The notes beneath the pieces are model-generated. The model made no database searches. It was not told where the DNA came from and worked only from the letters and a program-made list of their open reading frames with translations. From Aedes albopictus (lineage: Eukaryota; Arthropoda; Insecta; Diptera; Culicidae), in assembly GCF_035046485.1 (NCBI RefSeq), contig NC_085138.1, forward strand, positions 64,906,580-64,970,579: DNA of 64,000 bases, written 5' to 3'. Shown here one piece after another: positions 21,752 through 33,200 of this stretch; position 1 is the stretch's first letter, and each line of letters opens with the position of its first letter. A program made the position numbers and the translations under genes.

Positions 21752-22684
21752 TTATTTATAGAACCTACCAGTTGTCGTAATATCCTCAGTCAGTTCAACA
21801 AATGGAGCAACCGTACCACCCCCTTCAGCCATACTGCGCATTGTTTTACGTATCCACTGGTAATAATTTGATAGCTTCGTGTAGATTGTGTAGCCGTCGA
21901 TCTGACAAAATCTTGTGTTATCGTCGCGGACCCTCGATCTGGAAACAATACCACCCAAGTACCACGCGCCATGCTTTTTGAAAAACAAACCACCCCCACT
22001 GTCTCCATTGCACGCAGTAGTGCCATTTGTATAACCAGCGCATAACACTTCGTCAGCCAGAACCTGACCGAAGAACTCCCGATCACTTTCCAAACACTGC
22101 AGATAGTTGATCACAGGCAGCACGGCTTTTCTCAACACCATCGCCAGGACGTTTTGTTCGGTTAATCCGTATCCGATGACCGTGCCGAACTGCCCAACTA
22201 GGTTGTCTTCCCTGTACAGACAGGCCGGTCGGACGTAGTTGTCGTACTCGGCTTTCGAGCCAAGCCTTAGGAGGGCAATATCGTGCGCCAAGGTTTCGGC
22301 GTCGTAACGTGGTTCTTTGAATATGCCGATGATGTTATGTTGTTGCGTTGAACTTTTTCGCAGCTTTTTGAGATCATGCACGCCCAGCTTTATGAAAACA
22401 ACCTCCGTAGCCAGAACGTTTCCATTTTCTGTTGTTACACAGTGGCCTGCCGTCAGAACGAACCAGTTGCTTATTAGTGTTCCACCACATTTGTATTCCT
22501 CGGTTGTTCCATCGCGATGATAAATGGCAGCATGCCAGGGCCATTGACCAGGCAGTGTGCTTTGTCCTCTCACGATTAGAGGGTTTTGAACCGGTTCTGG
22601 AACTCCACATTGAATTTCACATTTCACCTGAGCCCACTTGGGCAGTATGAGGAAACACATGAAAAACAGTGTTGATGTGATCAT
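21752..22684 (-). CDS. Secreted trypsin-fold (S1) serine protease
   Basis: Starts at ATG 22684 with a signal peptide (FFMCFLILPKWAQVKC, residues 7-22). Zymogen boundary around residues 36-40 (PL then IVRG), so cleavage would follow Leu, not Arg. Catalytic triad: His81 in LTAGHC, Asp135 in HDIALLRL, Ser229 in NGDSGGG. The residue equivalent to chymotrypsin 189 is Thr, so trypsin-like cleavage after Arg/Lys is not expected. A C-terminal extension after WIRKTM holds ELTEDITTT. A strong donor (ACTG then GTAGGT, exon end 21769) means the last few residues to TAA at 21752 may be read-through of an intron. No CLIP or gd N-terminal domain is present in this exon. About 310 aa, normal for a single-domain extracellular protease; substrate unknown. 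Confidence 0.85.
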   Translation of the reverse strand: MITSTLFFMCFLILPKWAQVKCEIQCGVPEPVQNPLIVRGQSTLPGQWPWHAAIYHRDGTTEEYKCGGTLISNWFVLTAGHCVTTENGNVLATEVVFIKLGVHDLKKLRKSSTQQHNIIGIFKEPRYDAETLAHDIALLRLGSKAEYDNYVRPACLYREDNLVGQFGTVIGYGLTEQNVLAMVLRKAVLPVINYLQCLESDREFFGQVLADEVLCAGYTNGTTACNGDSGGGLFFKKHGAWYLGGIVSRSRVRDDNTRFCQIDGYTIYTKLSNYYQWIRKTMRSMAEGGGTVAPFVELTEDITTTGRFYK

Positions 22685-24537
22685 ACTAATAATAGATTTT
22701 TAGGAACGTTATTCAATACGTCTGAAGGAGTCAAAGGTCCTGCAAGTACTGATGATTGCAAACGAGGGATGGAACGTTCATCCATCATTGAATGGTGTGA
22801 ATCAATCAGGGTATCTGTTCATATTTGTGGCACAGTGTTCCCATTTCCATCCTGTTCAAATGAAATCTTGCATGCGCTGTTTATTTCGAGTCTTATTTTT
22901 TAGGTGACCACGTAATGATAATAAAACGAGAGAAATCGAAAGATGACATAATTGTTGTTTTCAAATAAAATGAATACGTGAGCGTAGGGTAATCTTACTC
23001 TAGTGAAAGCAGCAAATTTACAGAGAGGGCATGTGAACTTGTTGGATAATAAGTCAAAGTTTTTATCTTGTTTTTATACTGAGATTACATTTATATTGCC
23101 GCATAGCAGTTCCATGCCACAAACTATAAAAACAAAAAATATGACCATCAGAAACCTGTCGTGTTTTTATTGTGAAGTGCATATGCTAAATATTGTTGGT
23201 ACACTAAATACCTAACCGTATAGGCAACTCCAACGGAAGCTAACGATCCCTCCGCATCTGGTGACAGGAATGAGAAACCAATGAAAAGAGGGGCTCCTCC
23301 AAAATTTGCCATTGCGCAGCATAGGCAAACTGCACTTTTTTCACTTTTTCATATCGAATTCCGCATCGTAGAGAAACAAACGAGCACTTTTTGAAAATAA
23401 AATCTAATTCTCTTTCAGATGCGCTTAGATCCGGTAGGTACTTACGAACAACTTATGTGATTAATTTGAGGAGCTCTTGCTATGCCTCCGGCGGTCAATC
23501 TTCCGGATTTTTTGTTAGCTGGTCAATCCGGTGTCTGTCGCCGTGGGCATCGAGATTGATGATAATAGAAGCCATTACCAATGGAAAATAGAAACCACCA
23601 AGGCAAAATATGAGTTAATTTTGAAAACGAAAAATTGAATTTTTGATGTAAACAAACGATTTTCACCTTATCTCACTTAGCGCCTCTACAATTGGGGGTA
23701 TCCGAATTCACCTATATTTGAATACATAATTATTGTCCAAGATAGCCAAATTTTGGTCTATGTGGTTTATGAACAGCCCCCAATCAGGCAAGTGAGGTGA
23801 CAATAGCCGTCTCGCTTGCATTTAGTTTACACATAAGTCGTCTCGCTTTACACGAGATGAAATCAACATGTTACGCCTCACTTGACTCGCAGAATATGCC
23901 TGAATATTTGGTTGAGCTTGACTGACCGACCACCCGTAGATGCTACTACAGTGTCGCCAGATCAGAAACAAGGAACACAATTGAGTTTGAAGAAGTCAGC
24001 AGTATGATTTTGAGTTCTTCTTCAAATTATTTTTCTTATTTTTCAAAATAATCATTGAACGGCTCTTGAAATTTGAATTTGCTATATAGTATGTGTAACA
24101 CGTGCTCCGTTTCAAGATACGTTTTTATTTATAGCACCCCCTGTTTGGGGATTGGGTATTATCCCTTCCTTACAGCCTTTTCTGTACACAGACCAGGAAC
24201 TTCCAATAATCTGCATGGCCAATCACCTAATGGTAAAGATAATTTAAAGATCCCTTCAGATTATAAGAAATACTAGAACAAAATCTTTCCTTTTGAGATT
24301 TTCAGTAAGGCTCTTGAGGGTACATTGCAACATCGATACCTTGTAAGATTTTTAGTATTTTTAATATCATTGAAGGATTTATAAGTTTTTTTTTTATATC
24401 TCACGAGAACCTTGGTAGATTTTTATTGCATTTTTCATTATGGATTTTACTACACATTTCTGTATTAACTTGGAACTGTTTGCCGTAAAGATGCTTTGCA
24501 CGAACTTTTGAGAAGGCTTTCTAAATTTAATAATATA
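22685..24537. other. Intergenic stretch, no confident gene
   Basis: The 5' flank of the protease has an ATCAGTA initiator-like word near 22750 on the minus strand but no TATA box. Two short minus-strand frames with Met starts are visible: about 23315-23155 (MANFGGAPLFIGFSF start) and about 23573-23496 (MASIIINLDAHGDRH start). Neither has a recognisable family. 23680-24000 reads like an old repeat. Confidence 0.3.
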
Positions 24538-25454
24538 CAGGGGATGGCCAAAATGTTTGGGATAGGCAACTTTTTTTTTCTACCACAAAAATGTTCAACA
24601 TGCTATAACTTTTTATAGAGTGCATAAAAAAATCTCAAATTTTAACCGTTTGTCAACCTACTATATGTGCATCATTGGTACAAATTTGGGCTCGATTGAT
24701 TAATATTTCGCAAAGTCAGAACCGTTCGGGTAAAACACTATTTTTTAGACAACTCATTTTTGAGCTGACATATCTCGGAAACCAGTGAACCGAATTGAAT
24801 GAAATTTTGAACGTACACTAACAATATGTAAAAGCTTCATCAACTATTAAAACATAGGTCCTTTTTAAACGTTGGAAAAAGTTATCATGGATTGACACTT
24901 TTTGGATTTTTCTCGAAAAAATGTAATTTTTTTACATCAATGTCAATAAACTTTCGTGTTGATATCCAAAGATTTTCCATTTCTGTTCTCAAATTATCTC
25001 TAATCAGATATGTAAGAGCCAATTTAGATCAAAGGAACAACACATTTAATAATTTTTGTGTGGTATTGTAAATTTGACTTATTTTCCTCTAAATATGGGT
25101 AAAAATTTCAACCCGGTATAACTTAATTCGTCGTGAGAAAATATAACATTTTATAACGTCGTATTAAGTATCAATATATTGTTGATAAACGGTAAAAAAA
25201 TCATTCAATTCGGTTCACTGGTTTTTGAGATATGACAGTTCAAAAATTAGTTGTCTGAAAAAAGTGTTTTACCCGAACGGTTCTAACTTCGCGAAAAATT
25301 AATCAATCGAGCCCAAATTTGTACCAATGATGCACATATAATAGGTTGACAACCAGTCAAAATTTTTTGATGCACACTATGAAAAGTTACAGCATGTTGA
25401 ATTTTTTTGTGGGAGAAAAAAAGTTGCCTATCCCAAACATTTTGGCCATCCCCT
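24538..25454. mobile_element. TA-flanked fold-back MITE, 917 bp
   Basis: Ends CAGGGGATGGCCAAAATGTT and its perfect inverse, with TA duplicated on each side (24536-24537, 25455-25456). Arms pair over most of the length (TTTGGGATAGGCAACTTTTT, CTCGATTGATTAAT, GTAAAACACT). Noncoding, Tc1/mariner-type target. Confidence 0.85.
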
Positions 25455-25539
25455 GTATATTCATATAACATTGATATCAGCCACTCACGTTAGTAGTCGA
25501 TTTATTTATTATGTTTTCATCATTCCTCTTGCATGTTCA

Positions 25540-25625
25540 CAACCCAAGAAAACTTTCACGGTGCACTTGGCAAGGCTTCGCGGTGCACCAAATACACCGC
25601 GGTGCACGGTCTAAAATCCCACAAT
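25540..25625. repeat. GGTGCAC-rich patch
   Basis: Three close copies of CGGTGCAC (25558, 25581, 25599) including the palindrome CACCGCGGTG. Could be a binding-site cluster or a small repeat; function unknown. Confidence 0.35.
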
Positions 25626-25704
25626 TGAGATGAGAAGCAAATTATATTGCGTATTTAGTTCACCATTGGAATATCGCACAAGTTTTCACGTGTGCGAAAA
25701 CACA

Positions 25705-25740
25705 AATAAAAGCGCGCGATTCCATCAAATCAATTCAGTG
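25705..25740 (+). promoter_or_regulatory. Candidate TATA plus initiator promoter
   Basis: AATAAAAG at 25705-25712 and the insect initiator TCAGTG at 25735-25740 are about 32 bp apart, the canonical spacing. A good donor (AACAG then GTAAAC) follows at 25991/25992, so a 5' exon of 25737-25991 is possible. No downstream coding exon was found on the plus strand; a MITE begins at 26074. Confidence 0.3.
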
Positions 25741-26073
25741 TCTTTAGAGTAGCCTAGAAGTACCAGGAGTGAACTAACCAAGCAACAAAATCTCTAGAAC
25801 AGTTGGGGAAATGCCACTGTCGATTGAATAAAAAAACATCGTTTTGCCATAGTATGTATTGCGACATTTGCACCCATTTAGAAGCGGTCCGAATTCATTA
25901 TTATCACAGTCGAATTTCGCACACGACTTCGCAGCGGCTAGCGTACACAAGTTCGGTTGAGTACGTGACAGGGGCTTGGGAAGCACAACAGGTAAACAAA
26001 ATAAGTTTGATTAGTGTAAAATGTCACTGGGAAATGATTATCCTGTGGATTCTCAAATTATCACAGTAAATAA

Positions 26074-27245
26074 CACAGCGTAACAAAAATTAACTTTTTG
26101 CCTGTCTCAAAAGCAAACTTATGTGTCTCCAAAGGATTTTGGGCCGCTGAATCCGAATCCGGGCTAGATTTGCTCTAACACGTCACAATTTTGAGCTATA
26201 CTTCAATTTATAGGGCAAAATATGCGATTTTGGGCTGTTTTGACTGCAAGCCATTAAGCAAGGAAATATTTTTTTCAAGCAATCAAAAGGTTAATTGGTC
26301 AATTAACATCTAAATTAACGACTTATGCAAAATATTTCGTTTTACCAAATCGAATTTGATAGTTTTAAGCTGAGTGCTGCGAATAGAATCGGTCTTATTT
26401 TTCAAGCTAGCCAACACACACCTACACACTCCCGGCACACAGCTTGTAAACACGCACGAGCGTTCAATTTTTTTGCAACCACCTCTCTCAGCTCGGTTGT
26501 CAAACACGCCGTCGCGACGCTGTTCGGAAATGGTAAACATGATCAATCCACCATTATTCCAATTTTTTCCGGTGTTCAAAATTTACTATTTTCCATTCAC
26601 GACGGAAATTTTGATGGATAGTTGTTACAAAATTAGATAAAATAGGCTCAAATCAATGTTTATCCTTCTACTCGCTTTCCAACGGCTTGACAACGGCAAA
26701 TGGAGATATCGTGACAACAACCTTGATTATATCCGTAGCACCTAGATAACAATACCCTTCAATCAATCACACAGGTTTAACAAGGTTTAACATAACCTCC
26801 ATCTTCAATGTTTGGCTCCCGATGTTTGGCTCTCGCTGAGAGAGTATATTGAGTCAGTCCGCGAGACTCAGGTTTTAAGCGATTTATGTTAGGTACGATA
26901 TTTCCCATACAAGTCATCCTCCAAAAGTTGCATGCAAGTTTTCATACTAACATAAAATGCTTAAATCTATCAAATTTGATTAGGTTAAACGAAATATTTT
27001 GCATGAGTCGTTAATTTAGATGTTAATTGACTAATTATCCTTTTGATTGCTTAAAAAATATATTTCCAAGCTTAATGGCTTGCAGTCAAAAAAGCCCAAA
27101 ATCGCATATTTTGCCTTATAAATTGAGGTATAGCTCAAAATTGTGACGTGTTAGAGCAAATTTGGGCCCGGATTCGGATTCAGCGGCCCAAAATCCTTCG
27201 GAGACACATAAGTTTGCTCTTGAGACAAAAAAATGTTGCGCTGTG
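26074..27245. mobile_element. TAA-flanked fold-back element, 1.17 kb (PIF/Harbinger-like)
   Basis: Ends CACAGCGTAACA and, inverted, CACAGCGCAACA, with the 3-bp duplication TAA on both sides (26071-26073, 27246-27248). Arms of about 280 bp pair (26074-26355 with 26970-27245: GTGTCTCCAAAGGATTTTGG, GTTAATTGACTAATT). The unpaired interior (26360-26960) has no transposase. The 3-bp TWA target suggests PIF/Harbinger; inference. Confidence 0.75.
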
Positions 27246-27248
27246 TAA

Positions 27249-28177
27249 TGAGAAACCCAATAATTCCCATAGAAACTGAGCATGCCCTGATAAAAAATAT
27301 CATAAAAATACGATAAATTTTATTGTTACAACACCATTTTTTCGAAAAATATTCACCATTTAACGTATTGTAATTTACACTGCACACTCACCATCACCCC
27401 TATTGTTCTATACCATTCGGCGAATGGTAAATGGCCCTTTTACAATAAAAAATGGTGGTCGTTATGTATCTTAACCATAAAATTTTGAGAAAATTTTCAT
27501 ACACTTTTTCGCGAAAAACAATAGAATGTATTGTGTTTTTATGAGACATTTTTAGGGTAATTTTCAAAAGAAAACAATATATCTTAATGTTTTTTCATTG
27601 TTCTTACAATACAAATACAAATAATTGAATGGCGTCAAATGAACCGTTGTTGTAATAAAAATACTATAATATTTGTTGTTATTTGTAAGCAGTTTTCGCT
27701 TTTGAAAATCCGTAGAATTTATATTTCCCGCTAACATTTATATCCAGCATTTACGAGCACTAACGGCCGCCAGAATGATATGCACATTTCATGATAAGAG
27801 TCAAACACTCTGATGTCTGTCTGGTATGTGTTGCTTGGCGGCTGTTGATAAGATCTATCGACAATCTTTTCAAATAACTGCCAAATATCACAAGTCAGAC
27901 CTCAGGTCGTATGATCCATACCATAAATCGTTCACAATTCATGTGGCCATTAGTATCTGCAAATGCTGAAGAAAAATGTTACCGAGAAATATGAATTCTA
28001 TGGTTTCTAAAAGACGAAATCTCTTTACGTAACAACAAATATTATTGCATATTTGTTTTAACATCGGTTCAATTGACCCCATTAAACAAATTGTATTTGT
28101 ATTGTTATCAATGGTAGTTTACGATTTACTAGATTCCTTTGATTTATTGGAAAACATTAGAAAAATCATTGTTCATC
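27249..28177. other. A/T-rich stretch, no gene
   Basis: ATACCATTCGGCGAATGGTA at 27410-27429 is a local palindrome, and ACCATTC/GAATGGTAA words recur near 28735-28755, so 27400-28770 may be one decayed inverted-repeat element. Boundaries were not resolved and no coding capacity is seen. Confidence 0.35.
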
Positions 28178-28295
28178 GTTTTCTTGTCGTAACGTCCTCA
28201 CTTGGCTAAAACCTGCTTTTCAGCTAGTTTTCTATAAGTACTTCCTCAGTTATTCATTGAGAGCTTCCTCTGCCAACACGGCTTGACGTCTGTCA
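28178..28295 (-). repeat. Feilai-like SINE fragment, diverged
   Basis: Matches the tail half of the Feilai-like body (GTAACGTCCTCAC, GAGAGCTTCCTCTGCCAA) with several substitutions; the tRNA-like head is absent. Confidence 0.65.
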
Positions 28296-29292
28296 GTCTT
28301 TGAAGTTTTAGCGAATAACATTCGATAACCGAAACATCTACTGTACTCAAATTTAAAACGAAAACTATAAAAAATATGTCAAGTGACTTTGTATTTGATT
28401 ATATAAACATGACAATAACATTTATTGTTATTTATTTGTAACGAATTGTTTTTAAATGTAATTGAGAAATACACTCTTTTTTAATAAAAAGTCCATGAGA
28501 ACTTTGCAGGCAATTTTGCAACTATATAAAAACAACTTAAATTAATTTTTACTGATAGTAACTTTAAATTATTACAGAACTATTGAAAAACAATCGAATC
28601 AATTAGTCACTAATAAAGTTAATGTTCACTTATTGTACGAACTATATGGGCTTGATTTCTATTGTAAAAAGTAACAATATATCTACTATGTGTTTTATTG
28701 TGAACAATAAAACCAGTCATATGTTAATAATATTTACCATGTAATGAATGGTAACTTTTTATCCGGGTGTACTTGTGCAGACTCAACTTTCAGCCAAATT
28801 AGCTCAAACTGAGTGGGGCAAAATGAATTGCTAAGTTTTAAAAACAATTCGTATGTTTATCCTTTATTGAAAGATTGTTTAGTTAAAACACTTTGTGTTA
28901 ATTCAAGTTACTTATCATGATTGGATAACATCATGTTAATCCGCTGTTTTATCTTACCCCACCAGTTTCAACTTGCCCCGGTGTGCCTTATATAAGTGTG
29001 TAAAGAAAGTTTGGGTATATTTCTCGCAGTAAATCAAATAAACAGGTTGTGATAAATCTGAAAGTATATTTTTGTTTTTGCATTCATTTTGAGGAAATTC
29101 CATCTCAAGCTGGATCAGAAGCTGTTTACTGAGAAGGCTATCTGACTTACTTATATGAACTTTAAAGTTCCGAAACTACTTAAAAATGAAGTTGCTTAGA
29201 AGGTAGCTAAAGTTTCATACCATTTAACATGACTTTTTGCCCTCGGCAAAATACTGTATTACGTATCTTGCCGTATACAAGCAAATAGGTTC
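28296..29292. other. A/T-rich stretch, no gene
   Basis: No open frame, RNA gene or well-bounded repeat supported here. Confidence 0.35.
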
Positions 29293-29445
29293 TCTCTCTC
29301 TCTCTCTTCTTGGCGTAACGTCCTCACTGGGACAAAGCCTGCTTCTCAGCTTAGTGTTCTATGAGCACTTCCACAGTTATTAACTGAGAGCTTCCTCTGC
29401 CAATGACCATTTTGCATGTGTATATCGTGTGGCAGGCACGAAGAG
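29293..29445 (-). repeat. Feilai-like SINE fragment with CT tail
   Basis: Close match to the tail half of the 19781 copy, from (CT)n at 29293-29306 to GGCAGGCACGAAGA, then replaced by a short GTAGAGTATAGAGTAGAGTA repeat. The head is missing. Confidence 0.75.
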
Positions 29446-30256
29446 TAGAGTATAGAGTAGAGTAAACAAATAGGTTAATTAGGGTAAAATAAATTGGGTT
29501 ATAGAGACCCCCAGTGGGACCCCCAGTACAAATGGAAGACTAATTTTTATCTGCAGTCGGTTGAAAGCTTACCGATCCTGAAATACGCCGGAACCGTACG
29601 TTACGGCTGTATTGGAAGACTTCTTAAATTCTGGCCAGGAATTTTGCGAGATATTTCTTACGTGGAAAAACATTAGAATTTTATTTAGTAATTTTTCTAA
29701 GCTCACCAGAAATATTTCGATGAAAGCACCAGGAATTTTGCAAAGAATTCTTTAACAATTGCAAATGTTCAAAAGTTAAACAAACTATTTCTGAGATGAA
29801 CCTGCCTACGTCAGAAAATCCCTAGTTAAAGAGATTAAAAACTCAGTAATATGTCGCAAATACGCTAGTGCATATATACTACATATAGGTGCTAGTTTGC
29901 GTATCGATTCCAACAAATATATCTAAATATAACAAACCTTGATATAGATATCAATCGTTGATTTAATTATGTTATATTTTTGTTAACCTTTGTGATCGGG
30001 TAGGGTTGGTGATATTTTTCTTTACTACGTTTCAAATTCATTACTGGCTTAGTTTTTATAATGTATTTTATATGACTATTGAATTCATAATTCAGAACTT
30101 ATCACATTGAAAATGGATAAAAAGATAACACTTTTCAAGCTCAGCTGATTGTTACGCTGGTTGCATAATTATTCACTAAGATCACTGAACTGAATAAACT
30201 GGACGATTTTTAGCACCTACTCATGAACACATAATTTTTCACTAAACACAACCACT
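29446..30256. other. Downstream flank of the gd-like protease gene
   Basis: A 60-codon open stretch at 29494-29676 has no family resemblance and no splice context. No AATAAA was found on the minus strand close behind the gd-like stop codon. Confidence 0.35.
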
Positions 30257-33200
30257 TCATCCTATCACCCTTTTCAGCCAAAACCTGAACAGCGCTATAT
30301 CGGTGTATACTGTATACTTTGTCACGTCACACTTGAGCGTACGAGGATCAACCAATCCCCTCGAGACGATTCCTCGCAGGTAGTACTGATTGCCTCGCTT
30401 AAGCACCAGTCCGCTGCCAGAATCACCGTTGCACGGGCTGGACCCCATTCCGTCACCGCAGAATATCCTTGCATTGCCCGGGTAGACTCGCTCCAGATTC
30501 AAATTGCACTGGCGCCTGCTTACGATGGTGGTTTTGATGTAAGTAGGAACCGTGGTAACGCCCTTCTCGGTAACGCCCCACCCGGCGAGGTACCCTTCCT
30601 GGCCGATAATCCTCCGCAGGTCGTTCTCACCCTGCCAAAGGCATATGGGTACAACGTGATCGTTGAATATTAACTCCTTCTTCAGCAACAGCACAGCCAA
30701 ATCGGCATCGTTCAGATCGTCTTCGTGCACGTACTCGTTGTGGGGAAAGACAGCTTCAACGTAGGCGATTTGTGCGTTCTCTTCGAAAAAGTTGTCTATG
30801 TTGTACATCCCCGGAATTGCAAGCAGCCTTTCCGGCGCCATGAAATCGTCGATGTCGTACACACAATGCGCTGCCGTTAGGAGATGCTTGCTTGTGATGA
30901 TTGTGCTTCCGCACATGTACTTGGGGTTGTGATGCTGAATTAGGTCGAACAAGGGAACATTCCAAGGGAATTGACCCTTTTTCACCAGTTCCCCGTGCAA
31001 TGTGTACTGCTTTAGAAAAGCGCTCGACTGGCGACCACAGGTCCTGAAAATAAATAGAATAATGGCAATTAGTGTATGATAATGGTTTACAATGGTCTCA
31101 AAGCCACCGTGATGCTTGAGATATGTAACGGGTGGTAACTAAAAAATTTGAATGATTATATTGCCTTCATTCTCATAACAGTCCCATTAGAATAGGAAGT
31201 TTAACAGTTGCCTAAAAAATTACAAGCGCCCAAACAGAGAAAAGTTTATTAATGCAAAAATCATCGAATATTCAAAAAAAAAAAGTCAGTGTATTTTTTT
31301 CTGCAAATTTATTATGCTATGTAGACAAACACATTGCAACAGGAAGCAACACGTGGACGCTTTGTACGGCTCTACTGATAGCTAAAAATCCATAGAAAAT
31401 CAATGGAATTTCATTACAAACCAAAACGTTTCCGATTTTGAGTGATTTCCACGCTCTGGAACCCCAACAACCAGATCCTGAGGAAAATTGAGGGATAATA
31501 GCTCAACCAGTAAGCATGAAATCATTACACATCGCCTAATGTACTTTTGTGACATGGACTGGATAGATATATAGATTGCCGTGTAAATATTAAATATTCA
31601 CATCAAATCGTGTTTACACATTGCATTTTTTTTAATTAACAACCACTAAAAAGACGCAGATAATCGCAGGAATTTGAGGAAATCGCAAAAAGTGACAATT
31701 ATGGTGAACGGCATCCACAAAAAAGATAGTCAGTAACAAAAATTTGTCTTATTATTGTTTTATAAGTATGTAGATACAAAAGACAGTTATTGCAACCAAC
31801 TTTTTACTACTGCATATGTTACGGCGTTATATTTTCTAAAGTATGTATTGCTTTTCTCCACGAAAGAACAATGTTATACCTTTATGACATATAATCAAGC
31901 ATATAATTCAAAAAATGCAATTTTAAGACCAGTGCGTTTTTTAAGAGCACTTTTTAAAACAAAATAAAATTTTTGTTGTTATCCGTTATTTATTCTAATA
32001 ATTTGACTTTATGAGTGTATGTACCATTATATTAATAAATATAAAAATATATACCTGAAGATAGTTGTAGTAGTTTAAGTTTTTAATTTATATTTTGGGA
32101 AATGTTGGAACTTCAGGAACAGGACACATAAATAGCAAAAACTCAAAAAAAAAAAATGGTTGAAATCGGTTGAGAACTGACACCTCATTGACGTATTTAA
32201 AAAAAAAACATGATTCCGAGATAATCACGTTTAGTTTACTCTACGCGCCCATAAGGGAGCGAGGCGTAAAATGCTATATCTTTGCTTCTACTATTTGGAT
32301 TTCTTTGAAAATTTGACACAGCATTCATAAAAAAATCATAATTTAAGATAAAAGAATAAAAAAAGTCTAGATATCAATATCTTGACCTCAATATATAAGT
32401 ATAACACCGAACTCCATTTTGAAATATACAGAATAGTCCTAAATATGAGACAAAAATATAAAAGTTTCGGTTGCCCAAGAGATTCAAACATGCTCAAATT
32501 TTCTTCTTTCATCTTCTTCTTCTTTATGGTTGTACGTCCGCACTGGGACTAGGCCTGCCTCGCATCAACTTAGTGTTCTTTGAGCACTTCCACAGATATT
32601 AATTGAAGGGCTTTTTTGCCTGCCATTGCATGAATTTGTACATTGTTTGGCAAGTACAATGATACTTCTATGCCCAGGGAGTCGAGAATATTTTCCCGAC
32701 CGGAACGGGAATCGAACCCGCCGTCTCCGGATTGGCGATCCATAGCCTTAACCACTAGGCTAACTGGAGACTATACCCGCCTAACCCGGCTAACTGCTCA
32801 AACTATACCCGCCTTAAGGCGTAGGTTGGGTATTAGAGGGTTAAGTTATTGCACAGTTTTTTTTTTTGAAAATTTCAGTTCAATTACATTGGGAATTCCT
32901 GAACAAACTTTGATATATGTATTCCTGAACCACTTTTGTTCATTAACTATTTTCGGAAAATTTATTAGAAACTTACCGAAGCCGTTATTCTCCCTGTTTT
33001 ATTAGATTTTATCCATACCGTTACAGAAATATACTTCGAAAAATCTTTTTAGTATTACAGAAATACAAATGAGTGGTACCATTCCTAAAACATTGAGCAA
33101 GTTTTCAATAGTTTTGAAATTTATCGACCACATTATAAAGATTTTCAACGGAATCCCATATAAATGTCTATCGAGATTTCTTCAAAGCTTTCAGATAAAA

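Noticed and set aside
23155..23573. Two short minus-strand peptides with Met starts
   Set aside because: Natural-looking but under 60 codons, no signal peptide, no splice partner and no known family; kept only as a note in the intergenic entry.
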